Source: Pasteurella dagmatis (GTDB lineage: Bacteria; Pseudomonadota; Gammaproteobacteria; Enterobacterales; Pasteurellaceae). Taken from it: a DNA stretch of 64,000 bases. Under the pieces are notes generated by a model. That model made no database searches, had not been told where the DNA came from, and saw nothing but the letters and a program-made list of their open reading frames with translations. The stretch is taken from positions 62,001 to 126,000 of the forward strand of contig NZ_LT906448.1 in NCBI RefSeq assembly GCF_900186835.1, read 5' to 3'. Position 1 is the stretch's first letter, and each line of letters starts with the position of its first letter. Of this stretch, positions 1 through 9,662 are shown piece after piece. The translations under genes and the position numbers were made by a program.

Positions 1-50
1 CGTAAAGTGATTAACAAATAATTTCTAAATTCTTTAGAAAAGGTAATCAC

Positions 51-1073
51 TTGAGTCGTCTAACCCTTGCGTTAGATGTGATGGGCGGGGACATTGGTCC
101 CCGTATTACTATCCCCGCATCCCTCATTGCGTTGGAAAAAGATCCAATGCTTTCCTTGTTATTATTTGGCGATAGCCAGCAAATTCTACCACTCTTAGAA
201 AACACGCCTTATCCAATAAAAGAACGTCTTACGATCTGTCATTGTTCACGTACAATTAATAATGAACACGGTATTTCTTATGCTTTGCGTCATAGTAAAG
301 GCACATCTATGCGTCTTGCGATTGAAGCAGTGCAAAAAGGAGATGCTCAAGGTTGTTTAAGTGGTGGGAATACTGCAGCATTGATGGGCTTATCAAAGAT
401 TTTATTGCAACCTTTACAAGGTATTCAACGACCAGCATTAATTTCAGTGATCCCAACGGTCGAGGGTGAAAAAAGTGTGATGCTGGATCTTGGTGCAAAC
501 ATTGATTGTGATGCAGAGAATCTCTATCAATTTGCATTAATGGGAGCTATTTTTGCTGAAAATATCTTGAATTTAGTCTATCCTAGAGTGGCACTTTTAA
601 ATATTGGTAGTGAAGATATTAAGGGACATAAGTCAATTCGAGATGCTGCAAGTTTATTAGAAAAAGATACCGCACTTAACTATGTAGGCTTTATTGAGGG
701 TAACTTTCTCTTAAATGGAAAAGCAGATGTGATTGTGAGTGATGGATTTGCTGGTAATGTAGCACTGAAAACCTTAGAAGGTGCTGCGAAAAATGTTATT
801 TCTTTATTGAAAGGGAAATCTAAGAATAGTTTACTAAAACCTGTCTTTTCATGGTTATTAACTCATATCTTTAAAGACAGCTATTTACGCTTGAAGCGTA
901 TTAATCCCGATGAATACAATGGCGCATCTTTAATTGGATTGACTTCTGTCGTGGTAAAAAGCCACGGTAGTGCAAATATTGAAGCGTTTTCTTACGCAAT
1001 TGCTGATGCGGCATTTCAGGTTCGTCAGCAAATTCCTAATAAAATTTTAGTGGGTCTAGAAAAATATCAATAG
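51..1073 (+). CDS. plsX: Phosphate acyltransferase PlsX
   Basis: PlsX makes acyl-phosphate from acyl-ACP for the first step of phospholipid synthesis, at the inner face of the membrane. The 340-residue product has the family opening LALDVMGGDIGP, the central SGGNTAALM motif, MLDLGAN and the DGFAGNVALKT stretch, and its length is normal. It starts with TTG behind AAGGTAA; no ATG fits the conserved N-terminus. It heads a fatty-acid cluster with fabH, fabD, fabG and acpP, the usual proteobacterial order in which rpmF would lie just upstream of the window. Identification is secure. Confidence 0.97.
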   Translation: MSRLTLALDVMGGDIGPRITIPASLIALEKDPMLSLLLFGDSQQILPLLENTPYPIKERLTICHCSRTINNEHGISYALRHSKGTSMRLAIEAVQKGDAQGCLSGGNTAALMGLSKILLQPLQGIQRPALISVIPTVEGEKSVMLDLGANIDCDAENLYQFALMGAIFAENILNLVYPRVALLNIGSEDIKGHKSIRDAASLLEKDTALNYVGFIEGNFLLNGKADVIVSDGFAGNVALKTLEGAAKNVISLLKGKSKNSLLKPVFSWLLTHIFKDSYLRLKRINPDEYNGASLIGLTSVVVKSHGSANIEAFSYAIADAAFQVRQQIPNKILVGLEKYQ

Positions 1074-1148
1074 ACCAGTCATATAATAAAACAAAATTTA
1101 TCATTAATTTAAAGTAGCGAGTTCGCTGCCTTTTTAACGAGATTTATT

Positions 1149-2102
1149 ATGTATAGTAAAATCTTATCGACAGGTAGTTATTTACCGAAAAATATTCGTA
1201 CCAATGCTGATTTAGAGAAAATGGTGGAAACTTCCGATGAGTGGATTTCTGAGCGTACGGGTATTAAAGAACGTCGTATTGCTGATGTAAACGAAACTGT
1301 GGCAACTATGGGATTTCAGGCTGCTAAAAAATGCTTAGAAATGTCTCCTATTGATGTCAATGAGATTGATTTGATCGTGGTTGCAACGACTAGTTCAACA
1401 TATGCATTTCCAAGTGCCGCTTGCCAGATTCAAAAAATGCTTGATATTAAAGATGCGATTGCGTTTGATGTCGCTGCTGCTTGCTCTGGTTTCGTTTACG
1501 CATTGACTGTTGCAGATCAATTTATTCGTACGGGTAAAGTGAAAAAAGCTTTAGTGATTGGTGCAGATCTTTTTTCTCGTGCATTAAATCCAGAAGATCG
1601 TGGCACAATTATTTTATTTGGTGACGGTGCTGGTGCTGTGATTTTAGAAAGCACTAATGAGCCTGGCATTATTTCGACACATTTACACGCAACAGGTGAA
1701 AATGCAGATGTATTAACGTTAGCAAATCAAGCACGTGGTATTGAAAGCGATCCGGCCTATCTTGAAATGCAAGGCAATGCTACTTTTAAAATTGCGGTGC
1801 GTGAGCTTGCTAATGTGGTAGAAGAAACTTTAGAAGCAAATCAGTTAGATAAGAAAGATATTGATTGGTTAGTCCCTCACCAAGCGAATTTGCGTATTAT
1901 TTCAGCGACAGCGAAAAAATTAGATATGGATATGTCACAAGTGGTGGTGACGCTTGATCGTCACGGTAATACCTCGGCAGGAAGTATCCCAAGTGCATTA
2001 GATGAAGCTGTTCGTGATGGACGTATTAAACGTGGTCAACTGTTGTTATTAGAAGCATTTGGTGGTGGTCTGACTTGGGGATCTGCGTTAGTTAGGTTTT
2101 AA
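1149..2102 (+). CDS. fabH: 3-oxoacyl-ACP synthase III (KAS III)
   Basis: FabH condenses acetyl-CoA with malonyl-ACP to start type II fatty acid synthesis in the cytosol. The 317-residue protein keeps the catalytic triad at the E. coli positions: Cys112 in DVAAACSGF, His244 in VPHQANLRI and Asn274 in RHGNTSAGS. The glycine-rich C-terminus ([16 protein letters not shown]) is typical. It lies 75 bases after plsX and 66 before fabD, so it is probably co-transcribed. A USS 9-mer sits in the gap to fabD. Confidence 0.98.
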   Translation: MYSKILSTGSYLPKNIRTNADLEKMVETSDEWISERTGIKERRIADVNETVATMGFQAAKKCLEMSPIDVNEIDLIVVATTSSTYAFPSAACQIQKMLDIKDAIAFDVAAACSGFVYALTVADQFIRTGKVKKALVIGADLFSRALNPEDRGTIILFGDGAGAVILESTNEPGIISTHLHATGENADVLTLANQARGIESDPAYLEMQGNATFKIAVRELANVVEETLEANQLDKKDIDWLVPHQANLRIISATAKKLDMDMSQVVVTLDRHGNTSAGSIPSALDEAVRDGRIKRGQLLLLEAFGGGLTWGSALVRF

Positions 2103-2168
2103 TAATAGAATTACCCCATATAAAGTGCGGTTGATTTTTACAAAGTTTTAAAGAATAAGGAAAAGAAG

Positions 2169-3107
2169 ATGAAAAAATTCGCAATGGTTTTTCCCGGTCA
2201 AGGTTCTCAAGCAGTAGGTATGCTTGCTGAATTAGCGACTGAATATGCAATTGTAGAAGAAACTTTCAAACAAGCATCTGATGTATTAGGTTATGATTTA
2301 TGGCAACTTGTACAACAAGGTCCTGCGGAAGAATTAAATAAAACTTGGCAGACTCAACCTGCGCTTTTAGCAGCTTCGGTAGCAATTTATCGTGTATGGC
2401 AACAAAAATATCCACAATTAAAACCATCCGTAATGGCAGGTCACAGTTTAGGCGAATATTCAGCATTAGTGTGCGCAGATGTGCTTGATTTCCAAGATGC
2501 GATTAAATTAGTGGAATTACGAGGTAAATTAATGCAACAGGCTGTGCCAGAGGGTACAGGTGCAATGTATGCAATTATTGGTTTAGATAACGAATCGATT
2601 ATTAAAGCTTGTGTCGATGCTGAGAAAGGAGAGGTTGTTTCTGCGGTGAACTTTAACTCTCCAGGGCAGGTGGTGATTGCTGGTGCTAAAGCAGCAGTTG
2701 AACGTGCAGCGGTAGCCTGTAAAGAAGCTGGTGCAAAACGCGCATTACCATTAGCTGTGAGTGTGCCTTCACATTGTGCATTAATGAAACCCGCAGCGGA
2801 TCAATTAGCAGTTTCTTTAGACAATATCGCAGTCAAAGCACCGAATACATTGGTTATCAATAACGTAGATGTTAAAACTGAAACCGAAAGTACACAAATT
2901 CGCACTGCACTTGTACGTCAACTTTACAGCCCAGTACGTTGGACTGAAACAGTCGAGGCAATGGCAAAAGATGGGATAGAGGTCTTAGTAGAAATCGGTC
3001 CAAATAAAGTATTGACGGGTTTAACAAAACGTATAGTTGCAGATTTACAAGCAGCTGCAGTAAATGATCTTACATCATTAAATGCAGTTGAAGAAGTATT
3101 AGCTTAA
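2169..3107 (+). CDS. fabD: Malonyl-CoA:ACP transacylase
   Basis: FabD loads malonyl groups from CoA onto acyl carrier protein, supplying FabH and the elongating synthases. The 312-residue product begins with the FPGQGSQ oxyanion segment, carries the nucleophile Ser93 in AGHSLGEYSAL and the VSVPSHCALM segment containing the catalytic His. The start ATG has AAGGAAAAG upstream. fabG follows after 22 bases. Length and motifs are those of the family with nothing unusual. Confidence 0.98.
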   Translation: MKKFAMVFPGQGSQAVGMLAELATEYAIVEETFKQASDVLGYDLWQLVQQGPAEELNKTWQTQPALLAASVAIYRVWQQKYPQLKPSVMAGHSLGEYSALVCADVLDFQDAIKLVELRGKLMQQAVPEGTGAMYAIIGLDNESIIKACVDAEKGEVVSAVNFNSPGQVVIAGAKAAVERAAVACKEAGAKRALPLAVSVPSHCALMKPAADQLAVSLDNIAVKAPNTLVINNVDVKTETESTQIRTALVRQLYSPVRWTETVEAMAKDGIEVLVEIGPNKVLTGLTKRIVADLQAAAVNDLTSLNAVEEVLA

Positions 3108-3129
3108 CTCATTCAAAAGGGGATATTCA

Positions 3130-3858
3130 ATGCAAGGTAAAATTGCGTTAGTAACGGGGGCAACGCGTGGTATTGGTCGCGCGATTGCAGAAGAATTAAG
3201 TGCAAAAGGTGCTTTTGTTATTGGTACTGCGACATCTGAGAAAGGTGCAGAAAGTATCTCCGCTTATTTAGGCGAAAAAGGGAAAGGTCTTGTATTAAAT
3301 GTGACAGATCTTGCCTCAATCGAAGCAACATTAGACAAAATCAAAGCAGATTTTGGTGATATTGATATTTTAGTGAACAACGCAGGTATTACTCGTGATA
3401 ATCTTTTAATGCGTATGAAAGATGAAGAGTGGTTTGATATTATGCAAACTAACTTAACATCGGTATATCATTTATCAAAAGCGATGTTACGTTCGATGAT
3501 GAAAAAACGCTTTGGTCGTATTATCACAATTGGTTCTGTAGTTGGCTCAATGGGGAACCCAGGTCAAGCTAACTATTGTGCGGCTAAAGCGGGTGTTATT
3601 GGTTTCAGCAAAGCACTTGCTAAAGAAGTGGCATCACGTGGTATTACTGTGAATGTTGTTGCACCAGGCTTTATTGCAACAGATATGACAGATGTCTTAA
3701 CTGAAGATCAAAAAGCAGGCATTTTATCGCAAGTGCCAGCAGGTCGTTTGGGGGAACCGAAAGATATCGCAAAAGCGGTTGTATTCTTAGCATCTGATGA
3801 TGCAGCTTATATTACGGGTACAACCTTACACGTAAATGGCGGTATGTATACCAATTAA
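3130..3858 (+). CDS. fabG: 3-oxoacyl-ACP reductase
   Basis: FabG is the NADPH-dependent short-chain dehydrogenase that reduces beta-ketoacyl-ACP in each elongation round. The 242-residue sequence has the TGATRGIGR cofactor loop near residues 9-17, NNAG near 84, and the catalytic set Ser136, Tyr149 and Lys153 (YCAAK). It has a good ribosome binding site (AAGGGGA). A 257-base gap separates it from acpP, as in many gamma-proteobacteria where acpP has its own strong promoter. Confidence 0.98.
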   Translation: MQGKIALVTGATRGIGRAIAEELSAKGAFVIGTATSEKGAESISAYLGEKGKGLVLNVTDLASIEATLDKIKADFGDIDILVNNAGITRDNLLMRMKDEEWFDIMQTNLTSVYHLSKAMLRSMMKKRFGRIITIGSVVGSMGNPGQANYCAAKAGVIGFSKALAKEVASRGITVNVVAPGFIATDMTDVLTEDQKAGILSQVPAGRLGEPKDIAKAVVFLASDDAAYITGTTLHVNGGMYTN

Positions 3859-4115
3859 TTGGTGATATAAAAAATATTAATGGGATAAAAATCATAGCCA
3901 AAATTAGAGCTTAGTGATAAAATCCCGAATGCAATGTAACTTGGTTACGCCACTTTAAGCGTAAATGAAGTAACGTAACTATATTTTCACAGTATGTGTT
4001 TTTGCTTGATTTTGAGGTTTGACCAGCAATAAAAAGCGTTGTAAGTTAAGAAAAAATACATACACTAATTAACTCGTCGCAGTGAGCGAAAAAACTAAAC
4101 TATAGGAAGAAACAA

Positions 4116-4346
4116 ATGAGCATTGAAGAACGCGTAAAAAAAATCATCGTTGAACAATTAGGCGTTAAAGAAGACGAAGTAAAACCTGAAGCGTCTTTCG
4201 TTGAAGATTTAGGTGCGGATTCTTTAGATACAGTTGAATTAGTAATGGCTTTAGAAGAAGAATTTGATATTGAAATTCCAGATGAAGAAGCTGAAAAAAT
4301 CACAACAGTTCAATCTGCGATTGATTACGTTCAAAACAATCAATAA
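4116..4346 (+). CDS. acpP: Acyl carrier protein
   Basis: AcpP carries the growing acyl chain on a phosphopantetheine arm. The 76-residue acidic protein has the canonical [11 protein letters not shown] motif with the modified Ser36, and the helical pattern of the family. It has a clear AGGAAG site ahead of the ATG. A strong hairpin with a T-run follows immediately, so this ends the fatty-acid cluster. The opposite strand of the gene is open but only as a shadow. Confidence 0.99.
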   Translation: MSIEERVKKIIVEQLGVKEDEVKPEASFVEDLGADSLDTVELVMALEEEFDIEIPDEEAEKITTVQSAIDYVQNNQ

Positions 4347-4351
4347 TTTTT

Positions 4352-4386
4352 ATTTAGGCGATGAAATCATCGCCTAAATTTTTTCT
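4352..4386 (+). terminator. Rho-independent terminator after acpP
   Basis: A 13-bp perfect stem (ATTTAGGCGATGA, positions 4352-4364, with its complement 4367-4379) closes over a two-base loop and is followed by a run of T. It lies six bases after the acpP stop, so it ends the acpP transcript. Confidence 0.93.
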
Positions 4387-4443
4387 CTTTTTGTTTTTCT
4401 TTTTCCCCTTTCTTATCATTTTCCCTACTTTATTTTCTATTTT

Positions 4444-4457
4444 TTGATTTAAACTAA
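4444..4457. promoter_or_regulatory. Possible FNR site upstream of dcuB (weak)
   Basis: The 185-base leader of dcuB contains TTGAT-TTAA-ACTAA, where the left half matches the FNR consensus TTGAT and the right half matches ATCAA at three of five positions. dcuB is an anaerobic FNR-activated gene in E. coli, which makes the site plausible. The match is partial and no convincing -10 element can be fixed at the matching distance. Confidence 0.3.
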
Positions 4458-4571
4458 AGAATTGTTTAATTCCTATAAAATTTGCTTAAAATGCAAGCTA
4501 AAACGATTGTTTATAAACATAAATACAGTATTATTACCAACAGTTTTATATAACATTTTAGAGGTATAATT

Positions 4572-5912
4572 ATGCTTTATTTAGAGTTTTTATTTTTGCT
4601 ACTGATGCTATATATAGGTAGCCGTTTTGGTGGCATTGGCTTAGGGGTTGTATCTGGTATTGGATTAGCTATTGAGGTGTTTATTTTCCGTATGCCAGTT
4701 GGTAAAGCCCCTGTCGATGTGATGTTAATCATCCTTTCTGTTGTGACTTGTGCATCTATTCTTGAGGCAGCTGGTGGTTTGAAATTTATGCTACAAATCG
4801 CAGAGCGTATTTTACGTAGTAATCCAAAACGTATTACTTTACTTGGACCGATTGTAACTTATTTAATGACATTTATGCTGGGTACGGGTCACTCAGTTTA
4901 TTCAATTATGCCAATCATTGGTGACGTTGCATTAAAAAATAAAATTCGTCCTGAGCGTCCAATGGCGGCATCTTCTGTTGCATCACAATTAGCGATTACT
5001 TCAAGTCCTCTTTCTGCTGCAGTGGTTTTCTATTTAGGTAAAATTGTTGAACTGCCTGGTTTTGAACATATTTCATTACTCAATATTATTGGTGTAACTG
5101 TACCAGCAACTTTTGCAGGAACAATTGCATTAGCACTATACAGTATGCGTCGTGGTAAAGAGTTAGAGGATGATCCAGAGTATCAACGCCGTTTACAAGA
5201 TCCAATTTGGCGTGAGCGTATTCTAAGTACCACAAATACTACATTGAATGAAGAATTACCACCAGCTGCGAAACAATCTGTGTATTTATTCTTATTATCT
5301 TTAGCTGTAATTGTTATTATCGCGATGTTGCCAGAAATCCGTACTATAGGTGTAGGTGAGAAAGTTAAACCTATTTCAATGTCATTAATCATTCAAATGA
5401 TGATGCTTTGTTTTGGTGGTATTATTTTACTTGTCACAAAAACTAACCCACAAATTGTGCCAAATGGTGTGGTGTTCAAATCAGGTATGGTAGCTGCGAT
5501 TGCGATTTTTGGTATCGCATGGATGAGTGATACTTATTTTAAATTTGCGATGCCTGAATTTAGAGAAGGAATCACCTCAATGGTAAGACATTATCCTTGG
5601 ACATTTGCACTTGCCTTATTTGCGGTGTCAGTGGTAATTAATAGTCAGGCAGCAACGGCCGTTATGATGTTACCAGTTGGTCTTGAATTAGGCTTACCTG
5701 CACCATTATTAGTTGGTTTAATGCCTGCAACTTATGCATACTTCTTCATTCCTAACTACCCATCAGATATTGCCACTGTGAACTTTGACGTAACAGGTAC
5801 AACGAAGATCGGTAAATTCTACTTTAACCACAGCTTTATGTTACCTGGTTTAATTGGTGTAACAACAGCATGTTTAGTGGGTGTTGCTATTGCAAATGTG
5901 GTGATTGCATAA
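4572..5912 (+). CDS. dcuB: Anaerobic C4-dicarboxylate transporter DcuB
   Basis: A polytopic inner-membrane antiporter that exchanges fumarate, malate or aspartate for succinate during anaerobic fumarate respiration. The 446-residue hydrophobic protein has the Dcu family features: the N-terminal FGGIGLG segment, the TGHSVYSIMPII stretch near residue 113, and the VINSQAATAVMMLPVG and FFIPNYPSDIATV segments near the C-terminus. The length equals E. coli DcuB (446) rather than DcuA (433), which decides the symbol. It is monocistronic, with a paired-USS terminator after it. DcuA remains an alternative. Confidence 0.9.
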   Translation: MLYLEFLFLLLMLYIGSRFGGIGLGVVSGIGLAIEVFIFRMPVGKAPVDVMLIILSVVTCASILEAAGGLKFMLQIAERILRSNPKRITLLGPIVTYLMTFMLGTGHSVYSIMPIIGDVALKNKIRPERPMAASSVASQLAITSSPLSAAVVFYLGKIVELPGFEHISLLNIIGVTVPATFAGTIALALYSMRRGKELEDDPEYQRRLQDPIWRERILSTTNTTLNEELPPAAKQSVYLFLLSLAVIVIIAMLPEIRTIGVGEKVKPISMSLIIQMMMLCFGGIILLVTKTNPQIVPNGVVFKSGMVAAIAIFGIAWMSDTYFKFAMPEFREGITSMVRHYPWTFALALFAVSVVINSQAATAVMMLPVGLELGLPAPLLVGLMPATYAYFFIPNYPSDIATVNFDVTGTTKIGKFYFNHSFMLPGLIGVTTACLVGVAIANVVIA

Positions 5913-5933
5913 CATCTAAATTTTGATATGAAT

Positions 5934-5977
5934 AAAAAGTGCGGTCAAAAATATTAAAAATTGGACCGCACTTTTTT
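5934..5977 (+). terminator. Terminator made of an inverted USS pair after dcuB
   Basis: AAAAAGTGCGGTC at 5934-5946 and its complement at 5964-5976 form a 13-bp stem over a 17-base loop, ending in a T-run. Both arms contain the full 9-mer uptake sequence. It lies between the convergent dcuB and rho genes and could work in both directions. Confidence 0.9.
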
Positions 5978-6004
5978 GTTTATTGGATTCATCTTGTTAG
6001 TAAT

Positions 6005-6038
6005 AAAAAAGCCACATAGTTGCGGCTTTTTTATTTTT
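6005..6038 (-). terminator. Terminator after rho
   Basis: AAAAAAGCC at 6005-6013 pairs with GGCTTTTTT at 6024-6032. The hairpin has A-runs and T-runs on both sides, so it may be bidirectional, but it sits directly downstream of the rho stop on the minus strand. Confidence 0.85.
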
Positions 6039-6048
6039 TGTTTTGGTC

Positions 6049-7311
6049 TTATGAACGTTTCATAATTTCGAAGAACTCATCATTGGTTTTTGCCACCATA
6101 AGTTTATCGATAAGGAATTCCATCGCTTCCACCTCACCCATTGGGTTAAGGATCTTGCGTAAAATCCACATTTTTTGCAATTCGTCTGGTGTTGTGAGTA
6201 AGTCTTCTTTACGTGTACCAGAACGGCTGAAGTCGATTGCTGGGAAGACACGTCTTTCTGCAATTTTACGAGAAAGATGTAATTCCATATTACCTGTACC
6301 TTTAAACTCTTCAAAGATAACTTCATCCATTTTTGAACCGGTATCGACAAGTGCGGTTGCGATGATTGTTAAACTACCGCCTTCTTCTACGTTACGTGCC
6401 GCACCGAAGAAACGTTTTGGACGATGTAAGGCGTTTGCATCCACACCACCTGAAAGGATTTTACCTGATGCAGGTGTTACCGTATTGTACGCACGAGCTA
6501 AACGCGTGATGGAGTCAAGTAAGATCACAACGTCTTTTTTATGTTCAACTGAACGTTTTGCTTTTTCGATTACCATTTCTGCAACTTGAACGTGGCGAGT
6601 GGCTGGTTCATCGAATGTAGAAGCAATCACTTCACCTTTTACTGAACGTTGCATTTCAGTTACTTCTTCTGGACGTTCATCAATTAATAACACTATCAAT
6701 TCACATTCAGGGTAGTTGTGAGTAATGCTTTGTGCGATATTTTGTAGCAACATAGTTTTACCCGCTTTCGGGGGGGCTACAATCAAACCACGTTGACCTT
6801 TACCGATCGGTGATGCTAAATCAAGAATACGTGCTGTTAAATCTTCAGTTGAGCCATTACCACGCTCCATTCTTAAACGTGAATTGGCGTGAAGAGGGGT
6901 TAAGTTTTCGAAAAGGATTTTACTACGTGAAACTTCCGGTCTATCGTCGTTAACTTGATCAACTTTCAATAATGCAAAATAACGTTCACCTTCTTTGGGT
7001 GGGCGAATTTTACCTTCAATTTTATCACCGGTTTGTAAGTTGAAACGACGGATTTGACTTGGAGAAACATAAATATCATCAGGACCCGCAAGGTATGAAC
7101 TGTCTGCTGAGCGTAAGAAACCAAAACCATCTGGTAAAATTTCTAAAACGCCGCCTCCAAAAATATCTTCACCGCTTTTCGCGTGTTGTTTTAAAATAGC
7201 AAAAACAATATCCTGTTTACGTAAACGAGCTAAATTTTCTAAGCCCATTTGACCTTCGCCGAGTTCCACGAGTTCGGAAACTGGTCTATTTTTTAGTTCT
7301 GTAAGATGCAT
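6049..7311 (-). CDS. rho: Transcription termination factor Rho
   Basis: Rho is the hexameric RNA-dependent ATPase that ends transcription of untranslated RNA. The 420-residue product is colinear with E. coli Rho: MHLTELKN start, cold-shock-like RNA-binding domain with [22 protein letters not shown], the APPKAGKTM Walker A, and a C-terminus ending in EIMKRS. The frame stays open another 27 codons upstream, but that extension (rich in Tyr and Phe) matches nothing in Rho. I therefore start at 7311, which restores the usual 420-residue length. Divergent from rhlB. Confidence 0.97.
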   Translation of the reverse strand: MHLTELKNRPVSELVELGEGQMGLENLARLRKQDIVFAILKQHAKSGEDIFGGGVLEILPDGFGFLRSADSSYLAGPDDIYVSPSQIRRFNLQTGDKIEGKIRPPKEGERYFALLKVDQVNDDRPEVSRSKILFENLTPLHANSRLRMERGNGSTEDLTARILDLASPIGKGQRGLIVAPPKAGKTMLLQNIAQSITHNYPECELIVLLIDERPEEVTEMQRSVKGEVIASTFDEPATRHVQVAEMVIEKAKRSVEHKKDVVILLDSITRLARAYNTVTPASGKILSGGVDANALHRPKRFFGAARNVEEGGSLTIIATALVDTGSKMDEVIFEEFKGTGNMELHLSRKIAERRVFPAIDFSRSGTRKEDLLTTPDELQKMWILRKILNPMGEVEAMEFLIDKLMVAKTNDEFFEIMKRS

Positions 7312-7524
7312 AATTTTTGAGGGTTGTTTGATTTGATAAAAGAAATAATAGAATGAAAAATATGAATATTTAGAATGTGCGTAAATTATCACTAAAACCT
7401 ATCAGTGTCTAGTTTTTGAAAGGTTTTTTTTGTAAAAAAATGAAAATGTGTGGGCAATTTTTGGGGATTTGTGTACTTCGTGCTATTCTTAGTACAATTT
7501 TTTTCCCAGAGATTCATTCTTTTT

Positions 7525-8799
7525 ATGCAAAATAATTATTTATCGCAACTCCGATTTTCCGATTTACCCTTAAATTCCAAGGTATTAAGTGCATTGGAAA
7601 GGAAAGGTTTCGAATATTGTACACCTATTCAAGCACTCTCATTGCCAATTTCATTAGCTGGAAAAGATATTGCGGGTCAGGCTCAAACTGGGACTGGCAA
7701 GACGATGGCATTTTTAACTGCTACTTTTCACCATTTATTAACTCATCAATCTGAAAAAAACACTTCACAACCGCGAGCATTAATTTTAGCACCAACCAGA
7801 GAATTAGCTGTTCAAATTAACAATGATGCGGAGTTGCTCAGTAAAGCAACAAACTTAAAAACAGGGCTTGCTTATGGCGGTGATGGTTATGAAAAACAAC
7901 TAAAAACTATTGAAAAAGGTGTAGATATTTTAATTGGTACAACGGGTCGTGTGATTGATTATGTTAAACAAGGCATTATCTGTTTAGATCAAATTCAAGT
8001 AGTAGTGCTTGATGAAGCGGATCGAATGTTTGATCTGGGATTTATCAAAGATATTCGTTATTTATTACGTAAATGTCCTGCACCAGAAGCTCGTTTGACA
8101 ATGCTGTTTTCTGCAACGTTGTCATATAAAGTGCGTGAACTTGCATTTGAAGATATGAATGATCCTGAGTATGTGGAAATTGAACCATTACAAAAAACAG
8201 GTCACCGAATTAAAGAAGAATTATTTTATCCGTCTAATCAAGACAAAATGGCATTATTACTGACTTTACTGGAGGAAGAATGGCCAGAGCGTTGCATTGT
8301 TTTTGCCAATACAAAACACCGATGTGAAGAAATTTGGGGTTATTTGTCTGCAGATGGGCATCGAGTAGGATTATTGACGGGAGATGTAGCACAGAAAAAA
8401 CGCCTTTCATTATTGAAGCAGTTTACGGATGGTGATTTAGATATTTTAGTCGCGACAGACGTGGCAGCACGTGGTTTACATATTTCTGATGTAACACATG
8501 TATTTAACTATGACTTGCCTGATGATTGTGAAGATTATGTTCATCGTATTGGACGCACAGGAAGAGCAGGAGAAAGTGGAGTGTCGATCAGCTTTGCGTG
8601 CGAAGAGTATGCAATGAATTTACCTGCGATTGAAAACTATATTGCGCATAGTATTCCAGTGAGCCAATATGATGCGAAAGCATTACTTGAATTACCAAAA
8701 CCACATCGATTAAAACGTGCTACGCATACAGCAATGAGAAATCATTCAAAAAATGACCGCACTTTTGCTAATAAAAGAAGCGTAAAGCGTCACTTTTAA
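7525..8799 (+). CDS. rhlB: ATP-dependent RNA helicase RhlB (degradosome)
   Basis: RhlB is a DEAD-box helicase that unwinds RNA for the RNase E/PNPase degradosome. Seen in order: the Q-motif ([13 protein letters not shown]), AQTGTGKT (motif I), [17 protein letters not shown] (DEAD), FSATLS (SAT), [12 protein letters not shown] and [11 protein letters not shown] start at the ATG at 7525, giving 424 residues; the frame runs 25 codons further upstream, but that part is hydrophobic and lacks the family opening [14 protein letters not shown]. The C-terminal tail is short and basic and contains a USS within the coding region. RhlB is preferred over other DEAD helicases on overall pattern. Confidence 0.92.
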   Translation: MQNNYLSQLRFSDLPLNSKVLSALERKGFEYCTPIQALSLPISLAGKDIAGQAQTGTGKTMAFLTATFHHLLTHQSEKNTSQPRALILAPTRELAVQINNDAELLSKATNLKTGLAYGGDGYEKQLKTIEKGVDILIGTTGRVIDYVKQGIICLDQIQVVVLDEADRMFDLGFIKDIRYLLRKCPAPEARLTMLFSATLSYKVRELAFEDMNDPEYVEIEPLQKTGHRIKEELFYPSNQDKMALLLTLLEEEWPERCIVFANTKHRCEEIWGYLSADGHRVGLLTGDVAQKKRLSLLKQFTDGDLDILVATDVAARGLHISDVTHVFNYDLPDDCEDYVHRIGRTGRAGESGVSISFACEEYAMNLPAIENYIAHSIPVSQYDAKALLELPKPHRLKRATHTAMRNHSKNDRTFANKRSVKRHF

Positions 8800-8854
8800 G
8801 CAACGTTAAGTCGTGGTAGAATTTGCGACTTTTTAAAATGAAGGAAACAAGATT

Positions 8855-9166
8855 TTGAGTACATTAGTCGATTTTATTATTGATAAATTAGATGATTTAA
8901 AAGCTACTGAAATTTTACGTTTAGATGTGCGTGGTAAGTCGCCAATTACAGATGATATGGTGATTTGCACTGGGAATTCTAGCCGTCACGTATCATCACT
9001 TGCACAGAATTTAATTACCGAATGTAAGCAAGCCGGTTACGAAACCTTTGGTGATGAAGGGAAAGATACTGCAGATTGGATTGTAGTCGATCTTGGTCAA
9101 GCGATCGTGCATATTATGCAACGGGAAAGCCGTGAAATGTATCAACTTGAGAAGCTTTGGGGCTAG
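8855..9166 (+). CDS. rsfS: Ribosomal silencing factor RsfS
   Basis: RsfS binds large-subunit protein uL14 and blocks subunit joining during starvation. The 103-residue protein shows the family pattern: [41 protein letters not shown] and a conserved C-terminal [11 protein letters not shown]. It starts with TTG after AAGGAAAC; an in-frame ATG would remove the conserved N-terminus. It opens the rsfS-rlmH-mrdA-rodA-rlpA-dacA set, in the same order as E. coli. Confidence 0.96.
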   Translation: MSTLVDFIIDKLDDLKATEILRLDVRGKSPITDDMVICTGNSSRHVSSLAQNLITECKQAGYETFGDEGKDTADWIVVDLGQAIVHIMQRESREMYQLEKLWG

Positions 9167-9193
9167 TTTAGCCGAATTTTAGGAAAAAGTGCG

Positions 9194-9661
9194 GTGAAAA
9201 TTCAGTTAATTGCAGTTGGTACAAAAATGCCTACTTGGGTGACGGCAGGTTTTGAGGAATACCAACGTCGTTTTCCCAAAGAAATGCCTTTTGAGTTGAT
9301 TGAGATCCCAGCAGGGAAACGTGGTAAAAATGCGGATATTAAACGTATTTTAGAGCAAGAAGGTAGAACAATGTTAGCTGCTTGTGGTAAAAACCGCATT
9401 GTGACATTAGATATTCCTGGTAAACCTTGGCGTACAGAGCAATTGGCACAACAATTAGAAGTTTGGAAAAATGACGGACGTGATGTTTGCTTATTGATTG
9501 GTGGGCCTGAAGGTTTATCACCAGAATGCAAAGCAGCAGCAGAGCAAAGTTGGTCCTTATCTCCCTTGACCCTGCCACATCCATTGGTACGAGTGATTGT
9601 TGCTGAAAGTTTGTATCGTGCTTGGTCAGTGACCACAAACCACCCTTATCATCGAGAGTGA
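9194..9661 (+). CDS. rlmH: 23S rRNA pseudouridine-1915 N3-methyltransferase RlmH
   Basis: RlmH is a small SPOUT methyltransferase that modifies pseudouridine 1915 in assembled ribosomes. The 155-residue product has LDIPGKPW, the knot motif [13 protein letters not shown] and the C-terminal [29 protein letters not shown], all typical. The start is GTG at 9194, and the two last bases of the overlapping USS core (9187-9195) lie inside this start codon. The AGGA site is at 9181-9184. It is followed after one base by mrdA. Confidence 0.96.
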   Translation: MKIQLIAVGTKMPTWVTAGFEEYQRRFPKEMPFELIEIPAGKRGKNADIKRILEQEGRTMLAACGKNRIVTLDIPGKPWRTEQLAQQLEVWKNDGRDVCLLIGGPEGLSPECKAAAEQSWSLSPLTLPHPLVRVIVAESLYRAWSVTTNHPYHRE

Positions 9662-9662
9662 T

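Noticed and set aside
7312-7392. A longer Rho with 27 extra N-terminal residues
   Set aside because: The extension is Tyr/Phe-rich, has no family similarity, and MHLTELKN at 7311 matches the known N-terminus and gives 420 residues.
7450-7524. A longer RhlB beginning at 7450
   Set aside because: The extra 25 residues are hydrophobic and precede the family N-terminus; no ribosome site at 7450.
9202-9638. Antisense frames of 144 and 99 codons over rlmH
   Set aside because: Both lie wholly inside rlmH on the other strand, have no ribosome sites and no recognisable motifs.
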